Assembly (NCBI RefSeq): GCF_000717655.1
Contig: NZ_JNZY01000039.1
Location: 1-60,038, forward strand
Direction: 5' to 3'
From: Streptomyces katrae
GTDB taxonomy: Bacteria > Actinomycetota > Actinomycetes > Streptomycetales > Streptomycetaceae
DNA: 60,038 nt
Part shown: one piece after another, positions 17,759 through 25,990 of the stretch
How the letters are laid out: each line of letters starts with the position of its first letter
Position numbering within the stretch: position 1 is the first letter of the stretch
The notes under the pieces: generated by a model
The model's input: the letters and a program-made list of their open reading frames with translations, nothing else
Told to the model about the DNA's origin: nothing
Database searches by the model: none
Made by a program: the position numbers and the translations under genes

Positions 17759-19165
17759 ATGAGCGGCCAGAGAACAGCGGCATCGGACCCGTACTTCCCG
17801 GACAACGGCGACTCCCGTTACCGCGTGCACCGGTACGAACTCGCTCTGGAGTACCGTCCCGGCCCCAACCGGCTGGCCGGGACGGCCCGGCTCAGTGCGA
17901 TCGCCGGGCGGGCGCCCCTGACCGAGTTCCACCTGAACCTGGCCGAGTTCAAGATAGGGCGGGTCCTGGTGAACGGCCGGGCCCCGCACTACACGCACCG
18001 GGGCGGAAAGCTCCGCATCCGGCCGGCCAAGCCGCTGCCCGCCGGCGCCGCCTTCACGGTGGAGGTGCACTGGGCGGGCAACCCGAAGCCGGTCCGAAGC
18101 CCCTGGGGCGGTCTCGGCTGGGAGGAGCTGAGCGACGGCGCGCTGGTGGCCAGCCAGCCGGTCGGCGCGCCCTCCTGGTACCCGTGCAACGACCGGCCCG
18201 CCGACAAGGCCTCGTACCAGATCTCGGTCAACACCCCGTCCGCCTACACGGTGGTGGCCGGCGGCCGCCTGCTCACCCGGACGACCAAGGCCAGCACGAC
18301 CACCTGGGTGTACGAGCAGTCCGCGCCGACCTCCAGCTACCTGGTCGGGCTGTCCATCGGCATGTACCAGACGGTGCTGCTCGGCGACCCCGGGCTCGGC
18401 GGTGTCCCGCAGAGCGCCCACGTACCGGCGCACCTGCTGCCGAAGTTCTCGCGCGACTTCGCCCGCCAGCCCGCCATGATGCAGCTGTTCGAGGAGCTGT
18501 TCGGGCCCTATCCCTTCGGCGAGTACGCGGTGGTCGTGGCCGACGAGGAACTCGACGTCCCGGTGGAGGCCCAGGGGCTGTCGCTGTTCGGCGCCAACCA
18601 CGTGGACGGCGGGCGCGGTTCGGAGCGCCTCGTCGCCCACGAGCTCGCGCACCAGTGGTTCGGCAACAGCGTGACCATCGCCGACTGGCGGCACATCTGG
18701 CTGAACGAGGGCTTCGCGAAGTACGCCGAGTGGCTCTGGTCGGAGCGCTCCGGCGGCCGCACCGCACACGCGCTGGCCGCCGCTGCACACCGGCTGCTGG
18801 CCTCTCAGCCGCAGGATCTGCGTCTCGTCGACCCGGGCCGCAAGCTGATGTTCGACGACCGCCTGTACCAGCGCGGGGGTCTCGTCCTGCACGCGATCCG
18901 CTGCGCCCTGGGGGACGGCGCGTTCTTCCGCATGCTCCGCGACTGGGCCGCCGTGCACCGCCACGGCGTCGTGACCACTGCGGGCTTCACCCAGCACGTG
19001 GCCCGCTATGCGGGCGAGCCGCTGGACGACCTGTTCTCGGGCTGGCTGTACGAACCGGCCCTCCCGGCGCTGCCCTCGCCGCCCGCGCGGCTGGCGACAC
19101 CGGCGAAGCCGGCGTACCCGCCCACGAACGGCGGGGCCGAGCGCCGCGGCCGGACCTCCGCCTGA
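17759..19165 (+). CDS. M1-family zinc metallopeptidase
   Basis: This is a 468-residue gluzincin of family M1 with the complete zinc site, H294-E295-x2-H298 and E317 eighteen residues on in LNEGFAKYAEW. The canonical GAMEN exopeptidase motif is replaced by VEAQG, as in many actinobacterial members. No signal peptide is visible, so it is probably cytoplasmic. It begins 37 nt after the Pls-like NRPS and is probably cotranscribed with it. Its context suggests hydrolysis or trimming of the NRPS product, as a self-degrading activity for a cationic polymer, but that is inference. The operon ends in a strong hairpin. Confidence 0.85.
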   Translation: MSGQRTAASDPYFPDNGDSRYRVHRYELALEYRPGPNRLAGTARLSAIAGRAPLTEFHLNLAEFKIGRVLVNGRAPHYTHRGGKLRIRPAKPLPAGAAFTVEVHWAGNPKPVRSPWGGLGWEELSDGALVASQPVGAPSWYPCNDRPADKASYQISVNTPSAYTVVAGGRLLTRTTKASTTTWVYEQSAPTSSYLVGLSIGMYQTVLLGDPGLGGVPQSAHVPAHLLPKFSRDFARQPAMMQLFEELFGPYPFGEYAVVVADEELDVPVEAQGLSLFGANHVDGGRGSERLVAHELAHQWFGNSVTIADWRHIWLNEGFAKYAEWLWSERSGGRTAHALAAAAHRLLASQPQDLRLVDPGRKLMFDDRLYQRGGLVLHAIRCALGDGAFFRMLRDWAAVHRHGVVTTAGFTQHVARYAGEPLDDLFSGWLYEPALPALPSPPARLATPAKPAYPPTNGGAERRGRTSA

Positions 19166-19172
19166 CACGGGT

Positions 19173-19206
19173 CCGGCCCTGCGCCGCGGGTGCGGCGCAG
19201 GGCCGG
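19173..19206. terminator. Bidirectional terminator between NRPS operon and biosynthetic operon
   Basis: Perfect 15-base arms (CCGGCCCTGCGCCGC and its complement) enclose a GGGT loop between the converging M1 peptidase and VOC genes, so the hairpin can end transcription from both sides. It marks the left border of the minus-strand cluster. Confidence 0.75.
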
Positions 19207-19225
19207 TTCGCCCCGTCGCTGCCGG

Positions 19226-19693
19226 TCAGCCGGCTGCCTTGCGCATGTGCGCCTCGGCGCGCTGATCGAACTCGTCCGGCGGCACGTCCTCGATGTGGGT
19301 GGCTATCGTCCACCGGTGGCCGAACGGGTCGATGACCTGTCCCGCCCGGTCGCCGAAGAAGTGGTCCTGGACTTCTCGCTGCTGCTTCGCGCCGGCCCGC
19401 AGGGCACGGGCGAAGGTGGCGTCGACGTCCTCGACGAACAGGTACAGCGTGACCGGGGTACCGCCGACGGAGTGGGGGCCGAGCAGGCCGGCTTCCCGCA
19501 GCTCGTCGGACAGCATCACGATCGTGCCGCCGATCCGGATCTGTGCGTGCATGATCTTGCCGTTGGGAGCGGTGGAGCGGGCCAGTTCCTTCGCACCGAA
19601 GGCCTCGGTGTAGAAGTCGATCGCCTCGCTCGCCCCGTCGACGGACAGGTAGGCCGTCAGCTCCGCGTACCCGTCCGGTATTGCTTTGACCAT
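19226..19693 (-). CDS. VOC-family (PhnB/glyoxalase-like) protein
   Basis: This 155-residue protein has the vicinal-oxygen-chelate fold as seen in PhnB-like and bleomycin-resistance-like proteins: an AAF-type start (AIDFYTEAFGAKEL), a middle MLSDEL segment and the closing DPFGHRW motif. It is the last gene of the six-gene minus-strand operon and begins 22 nt after the aminotransferase. It could be a self-resistance binding protein or a metal-dependent tailoring enzyme; the sequence does not decide. A GAGG ribosome site precedes the ATG. Confidence 0.8.
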   Translation of the reverse strand: MVKAIPDGYAELTAYLSVDGASEAIDFYTEAFGAKELARSTAPNGKIMHAQIRIGGTIVMLSDELREAGLLGPHSVGGTPVTLYLFVEDVDATFARALRAGAKQQREVQDHFFGDRAGQVIDPFGHRWTIATHIEDVPPDEFDQRAEAHMRKAAG

Positions 19694-19715
19694 TCTTGAC
19701 CTCCGTGATCTTCGA

Positions 19716-20780
19716 TTACTTGCGGGTGGTGAGCTCGTCGAGTGCGTCGAGGAAGCTGCGCAGCTCCTCCTCCGTACCGAGCGATACGCGCAGGTGGCCG
19801 GGGAAACCGAACAGGCCCGTGTCCCGCACGAGAATCCCGTACTCCTTGGCCAGGGCGTCCTGCGCCTCCCGGGAGGCGTCGACCCGGACGGCGACGAAGT
19901 TCGTCACCGACGGCAGGTACCGGTACCCGCGCCGCTCCAGCTCCGCGGTGAACCACGCGCGCCGCTGCGCGGTGCCCGTGCGGATCTCGCCGAGGAACTC
20001 CTGGTCGGCGAGTGCGGCCAGTGCGCCGGCCTGTGCGACCCGGTTGACGCTGAACGGAAGAACGTTCAGCGTCCGGCGGACCTCGGCGATGAGATCGGCC
20101 CGGCCGACGGCATAGCCGATCCGCAGGGCCGCCAGTCCGTACGCCTTGGAGAAGGTGCGCAGCGCCACCACCGGGGCGCCGCGGTCGAGGAAGTCCCTCG
20201 TCTGCGGCAGGCCCGGGTCGCTGAACTCCTGGTACGCCTCGTCGAAGACCAGCGGGACCCCGCCGGCCTGCGCCGCGTCGACCAGAGTGGCGTACGCCTC
20301 CTCCGGAAGCGCGGTTCCGGAGGGGTTGTGCGGGTTGCACACGTACCCGATGCCGTGCTCGGGCAGCGCGTCCGCGAACTCCTTGACATCGAGGGCACCG
20401 TCGCGCAGGGGCAGCGCGACGGCCCCGCGGCCGATGCGTTCCAGGGATTCCGGGTAGCCCGGGAACGTACCGGCGGCGACCAGACCGGGCCGGGAGAGGT
20501 CGCCGAGCGTCAACGCGGTCGCCAGCACCAGCTCGTCGCTGCCGTTGGCCACGGCGATCTGGTCCTCGGACACGCCCCAGTGCCCGGCGAGGGCCTTGAC
20601 GAGGCCCTCCCGCTGCGGCGCGGGGTAGCGGTTGACCCGTTCCAGTGCTCCGGCGGCCGCGGCGACGGCTGCCGGGCTCGCCCCGTAGGGGCTCTCGCTC
20701 AGGTGCAACCGCACCATCGTGTCCGCATCCGGAACGCTGGTGTTGTAGACCTTCGGCTCCGGCCGGGCGGGCGCACTCAC
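19716..20780 (-). CDS. HisC-like PLP aminotransferase of the beta-methyl amino acid cassette
   Basis: This 354-residue fold-type-I aminotransferase is similar to histidinol-phosphate aminotransferase. PLP-site features: NPHNPSG at 149-155, D180 in VFDEAY, and the Schiff-base lysine K212 in TFSKAYGL. It starts with GTG in a four-base GTGA overlap with the cupin gene, which itself overlaps the methyltransferase, so the three are translationally coupled. The same trio (aminotransferase, cupin, methyltransferase) makes (2S,3S)-beta-methyltryptophan in the maremycin (MarG/H/I) and streptonigrin (StnQ1/K3/R) pathways. I therefore infer that this enzyme interconverts an aromatic amino acid and its 2-oxo acid before and after methylation. 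A primary histidine-biosynthetic role is unlikely in this setting. Confidence 0.85.
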   Translation of the reverse strand: MSAPARPEPKVYNTSVPDADTMVRLHLSESPYGASPAAVAAAAGALERVNRYPAPQREGLVKALAGHWGVSEDQIAVANGSDELVLATALTLGDLSRPGLVAAGTFPGYPESLERIGRGAVALPLRDGALDVKEFADALPEHGIGYVCNPHNPSGTALPEEAYATLVDAAQAGGVPLVFDEAYQEFSDPGLPQTRDFLDRGAPVVALRTFSKAYGLAALRIGYAVGRADLIAEVRRTLNVLPFSVNRVAQAGALAALADQEFLGEIRTGTAQRRAWFTAELERRGYRYLPSVTNFVAVRVDASREAQDALAKEYGILVRDTGLFGFPGHLRVSLGTEEELRSFLDALDELTTRK

Positions 20781-21157
20781 AGCTGGGATCCCAACAGGAT
20801 CCCGAAGCAGTAACTCCCGACCGCTGCTTCCCTGGTGACGAAGCAGTGCTCACTGCCCGCCGGGATGCGCATCACGGCCGGCGAGGTCAGTTCGTGAAGG
20901 ACCCCGTCGAGATGGACCTCGATGCGCGCCTGGCCGGGGAGCGGCGAGACGAGGAAGTAGATCTCGTCGACCTCGTGGGTGTGCGGTGCGGCCACCGGCT
21001 TGTCCACGAGCGTGCTGAGCTCACCACCCGCGATCTGCACCGGCATCCCGCCGAACATGTCCGCCGTGAGGTAGAAGGGCGCGGGCTGGTGGTGCCCCGC
21101 CACCGCGAGCGGGATGGGAAGGCCGGAGACGATCTCGGGGGCGGCCGTGCGGCTCAC
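20777..21157 (-). CDS. Cupin protein of the beta-methyl amino acid cassette
   Basis: This 126-residue single-domain cupin carries metal ligands H59, H61, E65 and H104 in HTHEVDE and PAGSEHCF. In maremycin and streptonigrin biosynthesis a small cupin (MarH, StnK3) works with the methyltransferase and aminotransferase to set the stereochemistry at the beta carbon, probably by enolisation of the beta-methyl 2-oxo acid. I infer the same role. GTGA overlaps on both sides couple its translation to its neighbours. Confidence 0.8.
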   Translation of the reverse strand: MSRTAAPEIVSGLPIPLAVAGHHQPAPFYLTADMFGGMPVQIAGGELSTLVDKPVAAPHTHEVDEIYFLVSPLPGQARIEVHLDGVLHELTSPAVMRIPAGSEHCFVTREAAVGSYCFGILLGSQL

Positions 21158-22191
21158 GCTGCCTCCAGCACGAAGAGATAGGTGTGCGGCGCACCGAAGG
21201 GCACCGCGCGTCGGAGATGCATGCCTCCCTTGTCGAAGAGTTCCTCGTACTGCTCACGCGTGTAGATGGGGACGCCCATCAGGGCGTGGGCCAGTTCGAA
21301 CCCGCTGGAGAACACCGGCAGGGTGCTCTCGCCGCCCCGCGGCCGCACCGTGGTGTCGCCCAGCAGGAACGTGTTGGCCTTGGGGAAGGCCGCACGCAGC
21401 CGGGGGATCACCTCGTCGCGGCGGGTCGGGTCGACCAGCAGGTCGTGCAGGAACATGAAGCTCATCACGACGTCGGCCTCGTCGGCGCCCTCGACCCGCT
21501 GCCCGTTGAACAGGATGTCGAGTACGTCCGCGCACACCGGCTCGACGGTGCCCTTGAGGCCGTACCGGTCGACGGTGTCGGCCCCGAGTTCGGTGGCGGA
21601 CTTGCTGATGTCGATACCGAGTCCGCGGCTTCCCGGGCGGGCCTTGACCAGCCGGGAGACCCGCTCGCTGACGCCGGCGCCGAGGTCGACGAGGGTCGTG
21701 AAGTCGAGCCTGGAGATCTCGTCGTCCAGGATGTGCCGCATGAGGGCGGTGTCCGCCTGCGCCGAGCCGAGGGCCACCATCCCCTCGTCGCGGTGGAGGT
21801 CGACGCCGAAGCGGCGCTCCCCGCGGGCGACGGAGGCGGCGTTCGCGAAGACGTCGTGGTAGCCGCCGACGCCCCAGGTGAAGAAGCCCAGCTTCTGGCG
21901 GGCCTCCTCACCGGTCCGGGTCGCCCGGACGCGGTCGCCGTGCGCCTCCACGTACCCGAAGGACTCCGCGGCGCGGATCAGGGAGCGGAAGACGGCCTCG
22001 TCCAGGCCGTTCTCCCGGCAGAACGGGGCCACGTCGGCGGAACCGTCGTCCTGCAGTGTGCGGAACAGGCCCAGGCGCTCCAGTGCGTGCAGCACGTGCG
22101 CACAGATGAAGCCGTTGAAAGCGGTGTCGGGGTTCAGTGGCGTCGGCGCCTCGCCGAGCCATTGTGCGGTCGATGTGTCTACCGGCGGCAT
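21154..22191 (-). CDS. SAM-dependent methyltransferase, probable 2-oxo acid C-methyltransferase
   Basis: This 345-residue class I methyltransferase has an N-terminal winged-helix dimerisation region (about residues 25-95) and a SAM site with DLGAG at 169-173 and GIDIS at 192-196. The two-domain layout and length resemble the MppJ/MarI/StnR type that methylates the beta carbon of phenylpyruvate or indolepyruvate. Its place next to a cupin and an aminotransferase supports C-methylation of a 2-oxo acid over simple O-methylation, although an O-methyltransferase cannot be excluded. It begins 67 nt after the flavoenzyme stop. Confidence 0.8.
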   Translation of the reverse strand: MPPVDTSTAQWLGEAPTPLNPDTAFNGFICAHVLHALERLGLFRTLQDDGSADVAPFCRENGLDEAVFRSLIRAAESFGYVEAHGDRVRATRTGEEARQKLGFFTWGVGGYHDVFANAASVARGERRFGVDLHRDEGMVALGSAQADTALMRHILDDEISRLDFTTLVDLGAGVSERVSRLVKARPGSRGLGIDISKSATELGADTVDRYGLKGTVEPVCADVLDILFNGQRVEGADEADVVMSFMFLHDLLVDPTRRDEVIPRLRAAFPKANTFLLGDTTVRPRGGESTLPVFSSGFELAHALMGVPIYTREQYEELFDKGGMHLRRAVPFGAPHTYLFVLEAA

Positions 22192-22258
22192 CGTCTACAC
22201 CTCTCGGGAATGCGGCGGGCGGGCCCTGGGGGCGCCGCCCACCGCGAGACTGACGTGG

Positions 22259-23386
22259 TCAGAACGCCTCGAGCCGGGCCAGGTTGAGGCCCAGCGAGTA
22301 CGGGGTGAGGTCGACGCTCGGCTGCCGGCCCTGGTACAGGTCGCGGATGATCTGGCCGGCGAGCGGCGCCTGCGCCAGTCCGTGGCCGGTGAAGCCGGCG
22401 GCGTAGAAGATCCGCTCGTGCTGACCGGTGCCCTTGCCGATGATGGCCGACTTCGTCGGCGTGACGTCCAGGCTCCCGGTCCACGCGCTGTAGAGCTTGA
22501 CGCCCTCCAGCTGCGGGTACCACTTCGGCAGCTCGTCGACGGCCGCCTGGTACCAGATGTCCCGCAGCCCGTCCTGCTTGGAGATGCGCTCCAGGCCGAC
22601 CAGGAAGGCCTTGCCCATTCCCATCGTCTTCAGCCCGGACACGGGGTGGAAGGTGAACGGGGAGTTGTGCACGTCGCGGTCGGTGCGGATCGCGTCGGTG
22701 TGCAGCAGCTCGGCGAACTGCCCCCATACCGGCAGGTCCAGGCCGGTCAGCTTGGCGACGTCGCCGCTCCACGGTCCGGCCGCGATGACGATCGCGTCGG
22801 CGGTGAAGTCGCCCGCCGTCGTGTTGACCACGCCGCTGTCGCCGTCCAGGCCGGTCACGGCGACGTTGGAGAACAGCCGGGCGCCGTGCTGCTTCGCGGC
22901 CTCGGCGTACCCCTGGACGATCAGCTCGGGCTTGATGCGGTACGTGTCCGGGTTCCAGACCGCGGCCTCGATCGTGTCGGGGTCCAGCCACGGGTTGAGT
23001 TCGACCGCCTGGGCGGCGGTGAGCATCTCCACCGCTGCTCCGGCCTCGCGGTGGTCCGCCAGGTCCGCCTCGAGCTCGGCCGCCTGCTGCGGGCTGGTCA
23101 GGATCGTCAGCAGCCCGAGGTTCTGCAGCCCGACGTCGACGCCCATGGTCGCGGAGAACTGCTTGTATTCGGCGAGGCTGCGCGTCGCCATCTCGGAGTC
23201 GTGCGGCTTGCGGGGGAAATAGGTACGGAATGCGCGCGCGGTCTGCGAAGTGGTCGCGGCACCGAACTGGTTCTTCTCCACGAGGACGACGTCGATGCCC
23301 GCCTTCGCCGCGTGGTAGGCGATGGAAGTGCCGATCACCCCTCCGCCGATGACCAGCATTTCCGCCGTGTTCTTCTGCTCAGACAT
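22259..23386 (-). CDS. FAD-dependent oxidoreductase of the DAO / N-methyltryptophan-oxidase family (intact copy)
   Basis: This is a 375-residue amine-oxidising flavoenzyme. The FAD-binding parts are intact: GxGxxG at G14-G16-G19, the ribose-binding acid E37 in LVEKNQ, and the AAGPWS loop at 202-207. No cysteine occurs at the position used by monomeric sarcosine oxidase for covalent flavin, so FAD is probably non-covalent. Family members oxidise secondary amines and cyclic imino acids, which would suit a Pictet-Spengler-type ring. It overlaps the end of the cucumopine-synthase-like gene by eight bases and has an AAGGAG ribosome site. A close but degenerate paralogue lies at 24642-25745. Confidence 0.85.
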   Translation of the reverse strand: MSEQKNTAEMLVIGGGVIGTSIAYHAAKAGIDVVLVEKNQFGAATTSQTARAFRTYFPRKPHDSEMATRSLAEYKQFSATMGVDVGLQNLGLLTILTSPQQAAELEADLADHREAGAAVEMLTAAQAVELNPWLDPDTIEAAVWNPDTYRIKPELIVQGYAEAAKQHGARLFSNVAVTGLDGDSGVVNTTAGDFTADAIVIAAGPWSGDVAKLTGLDLPVWGQFAELLHTDAIRTDRDVHNSPFTFHPVSGLKTMGMGKAFLVGLERISKQDGLRDIWYQAAVDELPKWYPQLEGVKLYSAWTGSLDVTPTKSAIIGKGTGQHERIFYAAGFTGHGLAQAPLAGQIIRDLYQGRQPSVDLTPYSLGLNLARLEAF

Positions 23387-24344
23387 TCGTGCTCCTTGCA
23401 ACGTTCGGACGGTAGGTCCATTCGTCTCCCGTGAGATCCCACGGGAACAGCTGCAGATTCCACGCACCGAGGGCGTTGACGTACGTCGCCATCTGCGCCA
23501 TCAAAGCGACGAATTCTTCCCGGGTGGTGATGACGTCCAGTGCGGCCACCACCTCCTTGGTGATGTCCCAGAGGGTGTTCATTCCGCAGTAGCCCAGGAA
23601 CTCGGTGGGCTTCACCAGCAGGATCTTGGCCAGTTCGACCAGCGACGGGAACGGCATGTCGATCTTCCGGCCGGCCCGCACCAGGGTGGTGTAGTTCACG
23701 TAGCCGAGCGGCCGCGTCTCGCCGTTCACGGCGACCAGGGTCGTGAGGACCGAGTTCTTCGTCCCGGCGCCGGAGGTGCCCCGCGACTTGCCCTCGTGGA
23801 TGTCCACCAGTTCGTCGGTCGGGTCGACCAGCACCCGCTCGGTCTCCGCGGCGATCTTCTCGATCAGCTCACGGACCAGCTCGGACTCGGCGGCGAGCCG
23901 CTGCACGCCCTGGCCGGCCGGCCCGTCCACCCGACGCACGTGGGCGATCACGGGCACGCCGTTGCCGTGGACGGATTCCCAGACCAGCTGACCGATCTTC
24001 GGCAGCAGGTCGACGTCCTCCGGCACGACGTGGCCGATCGGCGAGGTCGGCATCGGCTCGGTGAGCTCGCCGTACTTGATGGTCAGGTGCTGCACGGGGG
24101 AAAGGAACACCGTGCCATTGGGCTGGATCTTGCGATTCACCTTGTAATCCGGAACCGCGTGCAGCAAGTCGTGCGCCGGCGGCACGTGGTACATGCAGTC
24201 GCCGGCCACGAGCGCATGCCCCTGGAGGGTCGTGTACGGCAAAGCCGCCCACAACGGCTCCACAAGTTCGGCGTTGCGCCCCTCGAGGAGGGTGACGCGA
24301 ACCTTGGCGCCGATCGGCTCCCAGGAAATCTCGATTTGCCGCAT
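23379..24344 (-). CDS. Cucumopine-synthase-like protein (cyclophilin-like fold plus helical bundle)
   Basis: This 321-residue protein resembles the cucumopine/mikimopine synthase family: an N-terminal cyclophilin-like (DUF3830-type) half (residues 1-125) with a conserved stretch around SPVQHLTIKYGELTEPMPTSP, then a C-terminal helical half. Agrobacterium cucumopine synthase condenses histidine with 2-oxoglutarate into a ring-closed opine, a Pictet-Spengler-type product. As the first gene of the operon, ahead of flavoenzyme, methyltransferase, cupin and aminotransferase, it is the best candidate for the scaffold-forming step. The assignment is from remembered family features, not a search. The ATG at 24344 has an AGGAG ribosome site. 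Confidence 0.65.
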   Translation of the reverse strand: MRQIEISWEPIGAKVRVTLLEGRNAELVEPLWAALPYTTLQGHALVAGDCMYHVPPAHDLLHAVPDYKVNRKIQPNGTVFLSPVQHLTIKYGELTEPMPTSPIGHVVPEDVDLLPKIGQLVWESVHGNGVPVIAHVRRVDGPAGQGVQRLAAESELVRELIEKIAAETERVLVDPTDELVDIHEGKSRGTSGAGTKNSVLTTLVAVNGETRPLGYVNYTTLVRAGRKIDMPFPSLVELAKILLVKPTEFLGYCGMNTLWDITKEVVAALDVITTREEFVALMAQMATYVNALGAWNLQLFPWDLTGDEWTYRPNVARSTNV

Positions 24345-24555
24345 TGTGCTCCTACCTCTAATCGGGGTTGGAATACGAGCGACGGCCACGCTGCCGTCGT
24401 AAATCGAATATACGAATGGCGACTTTCGATCGGCCGACAGGGGGCACTTTTATGTCACATTGCCGATTCCCTGTCACTTCGCACGACCCCGCCGATTCTC
24501 GGGAATTCGGAATTCCGATTCCAGAAATGCAGAATTCCCGGATTCTCGTGAAAAA
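24345..24555 (-). promoter_or_regulatory. Promoter region of the biosynthetic operon with nested palindromes
   Basis: This stretch is clearly less GC-rich than its surroundings. It contains CGGGAATTC at 24500-24508 mirrored by GAATTCCCG at 24532-24540, with a further palindrome, CGGAATTCCG, at 24508-24517. Two GTGACA direct repeats (minus strand) and a TATATT element, possibly the -10 box, lie nearer the gene. A regulator binding the palindromes probably controls the six-gene operon; none can be named. Confidence 0.5.
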
Positions 24556-24595
24556 CACATGGCCGCCGCACTGTGGACAGTGCGGCGGCCATGTG
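24556..24595 (-). terminator. Intrinsic terminator of the second flavoprotein gene
   Basis: This is a perfect 19-base inverted repeat (CACATGGCCGCCGCACTGT and its complement, two bases between), followed on the minus strand by TTTTT. It lies 46 nt after the stop of the 24642-25745 gene and separates that transcript from the six-gene operon. Confidence 0.85.
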
Positions 24596-24641
24596 GGCGG
24601 GCCCCGGGCCGGCAGCGGCACGGGGGTGAAGTCGTGGCGGA

Positions 24642-25745
24642 TCAGGCCCCGTTGCGGGCGAGCGAGAACGGCGTGAGGTCGACGCCGGGGTGCCGGCCGA
24701 GGTGGAGGTCCCGAATGATCTTGCCGGTGGCGGGCGCCTGGCCGAGTTCGTGACCGGTGAAGCCGGTGGCGAACAGGATGCGTTCGTGCGGGCCGCCCGC
24801 CCTGCCGATCAGAGCGCTCCTGGAGGGCGTGACGTCGAGGGTTCCGGTCCATGCGCTGTGCAGCGTGACGTCCCGCAGGCGCGGGTACCGCTGCGCCACC
24901 TCGTCCATGGCCGCCTCGTGCCAGATGTCCCGCATGCCCGGCTTCCGGGAGAAGCGCTCGAGGCCCACCAGGAAGGACGGCCCCATCCCCATCGTCTTCA
25001 GTCCGGCTGCGGGGTGGAAGGTGAACGGCGACGCGACGTCGCCGTCGCCGACCGGGTCGGTGTGGAACAGCTCGGCGAACTGGCCCCACACGGGGAGCTC
25101 GAAGCCGGTCAGCGCGGCGATGTCACCGCTGCCGGACTCGTCCGCGAGGACGATCGCCTCCGCGGTGAAGTCACCCGCCGTGGTGGCGACCTGGCCGCAT
25201 GACGCGTCCAGCCCCGTCACGGTGGCGCCGGTGACCAGGCGCGCGCCGTGCTTCTGCGCGCCTTCGGTGTAGCCCCGGAGCACCTCGTCCGCCCTGAGGC
25301 GGATCATCTGCGGGCACCAGAGCGCCGCTTCGACACCGGCCGGGTCCAGCCAGGGGTTGCGCTCGACGGCCTGCGCCGCGGTCAGCAGCTCCAGCTGCAC
25401 ACCGGCATCCCGCTGGGCGGGCACCTCCGCCAGCAGCTCGGCCGCCTCGTCCGCGGTGGCCGCCACCACGAGCATCCCGGTCTGCGTCACCTCGAGTTCG
25501 GCGCCGGTGGTGGCACCGAACGAACGGAAATCGGCGAGGCTGCGTGCGACCAGTTCGGAGTCGTACACGCGCCCGGGAAAATAGGTGCGGAATGCGCCGG
25601 CGGTCTGCGTCGCGGTGGCACCGGGCTGATCCCGTCCCAGCACGACGACGTCGACGCCCGCTTCCGCGCAGTGGTATGCGACGGACATCGCGACCACTCC
25701 GGTACCGATGACCAGCAATTCCGCCGTGTTCTTCTGCTCAGACAT
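24642..25745 (-). CDS. DAO-family flavoprotein paralogue with degenerate FAD site
   Basis: This 367-residue protein is a clear full-length paralogue of the 22259-23386 flavoenzyme; both start MSEQKNTAE. The three flavin-contact features kept in the intact copy are altered here: the third glycine of GxGxxG is alanine (A19), the ribose-binding acid is glycine (G37), and AAGPWS reads ADESGS (201-206). The substrate-side segments, such as AFRTYFP and AWTGTLDVTPS, remain conserved and the frame is intact. I infer a flavin-poor partner subunit or a protein evolving a new role rather than a dead gene. It has its own terminator, so it is transcribed separately from the operon. Confidence 0.85.
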   Translation of the reverse strand: MSEQKNTAELLVIGTGVVAMSVAYHCAEAGVDVVVLGRDQPGATATQTAGAFRTYFPGRVYDSELVARSLADFRSFGATTGAELEVTQTGMLVVAATADEAAELLAEVPAQRDAGVQLELLTAAQAVERNPWLDPAGVEAALWCPQMIRLRADEVLRGYTEGAQKHGARLVTGATVTGLDASCGQVATTAGDFTAEAIVLADESGSGDIAALTGFELPVWGQFAELFHTDPVGDGDVASPFTFHPAAGLKTMGMGPSFLVGLERFSRKPGMRDIWHEAAMDEVAQRYPRLRDVTLHSAWTGTLDVTPSRSALIGRAGGPHERILFATGFTGHELGQAPATGKIIRDLHLGRHPGVDLTPFSLARNGA

Positions 25746-25920
25746 CCGCAATCTCCGTAACGTGGCCTGCCCGCGTCGGCCCGGAATTCGAACAGCCGAG
25801 TACGCCGAGTGGTGGTGTGGCCGACGGAGTGCAGCATGGAAGCCGACGCGGAGCCGTACGGGGAAAAATGGCGCGGGTCTGTCAAGTCAACGGGCTGCCC
25901 CGCCCCCGAGTTGACGAACA

Positions 25921-25959
25921 GTCCGCCTCTTCGTCGGCTGCTGCGCCGAAGAGGCGGAC
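25921..25959 (-). terminator. Hairpin downstream of the VOC gene
   Basis: Perfect 13-base arms (GTCCGCCTCTTCG and its complement) surround a 13-base loop. It lies 31 nt after the VOC stop and ahead of the degenerate flavoprotein gene. It has no T tract. Confidence 0.7.
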
Positions 25960-25990
25960 CATGTCGCACATGAGGACAGCTGCCCCGCAC

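Noticed and set aside
19716..20780. Primary histidine-biosynthesis gene hisC
   Set aside because: The gene is embedded by overlaps in a cupin/methyltransferase operon with no other his genes nearby, so a specialised aminotransferase is the better call.
24145..24147. TTA codon in the cucumopine-synthase-like gene
   Set aside because: The triplet is out of frame; the in-frame reading there is GAT TAC AAG.
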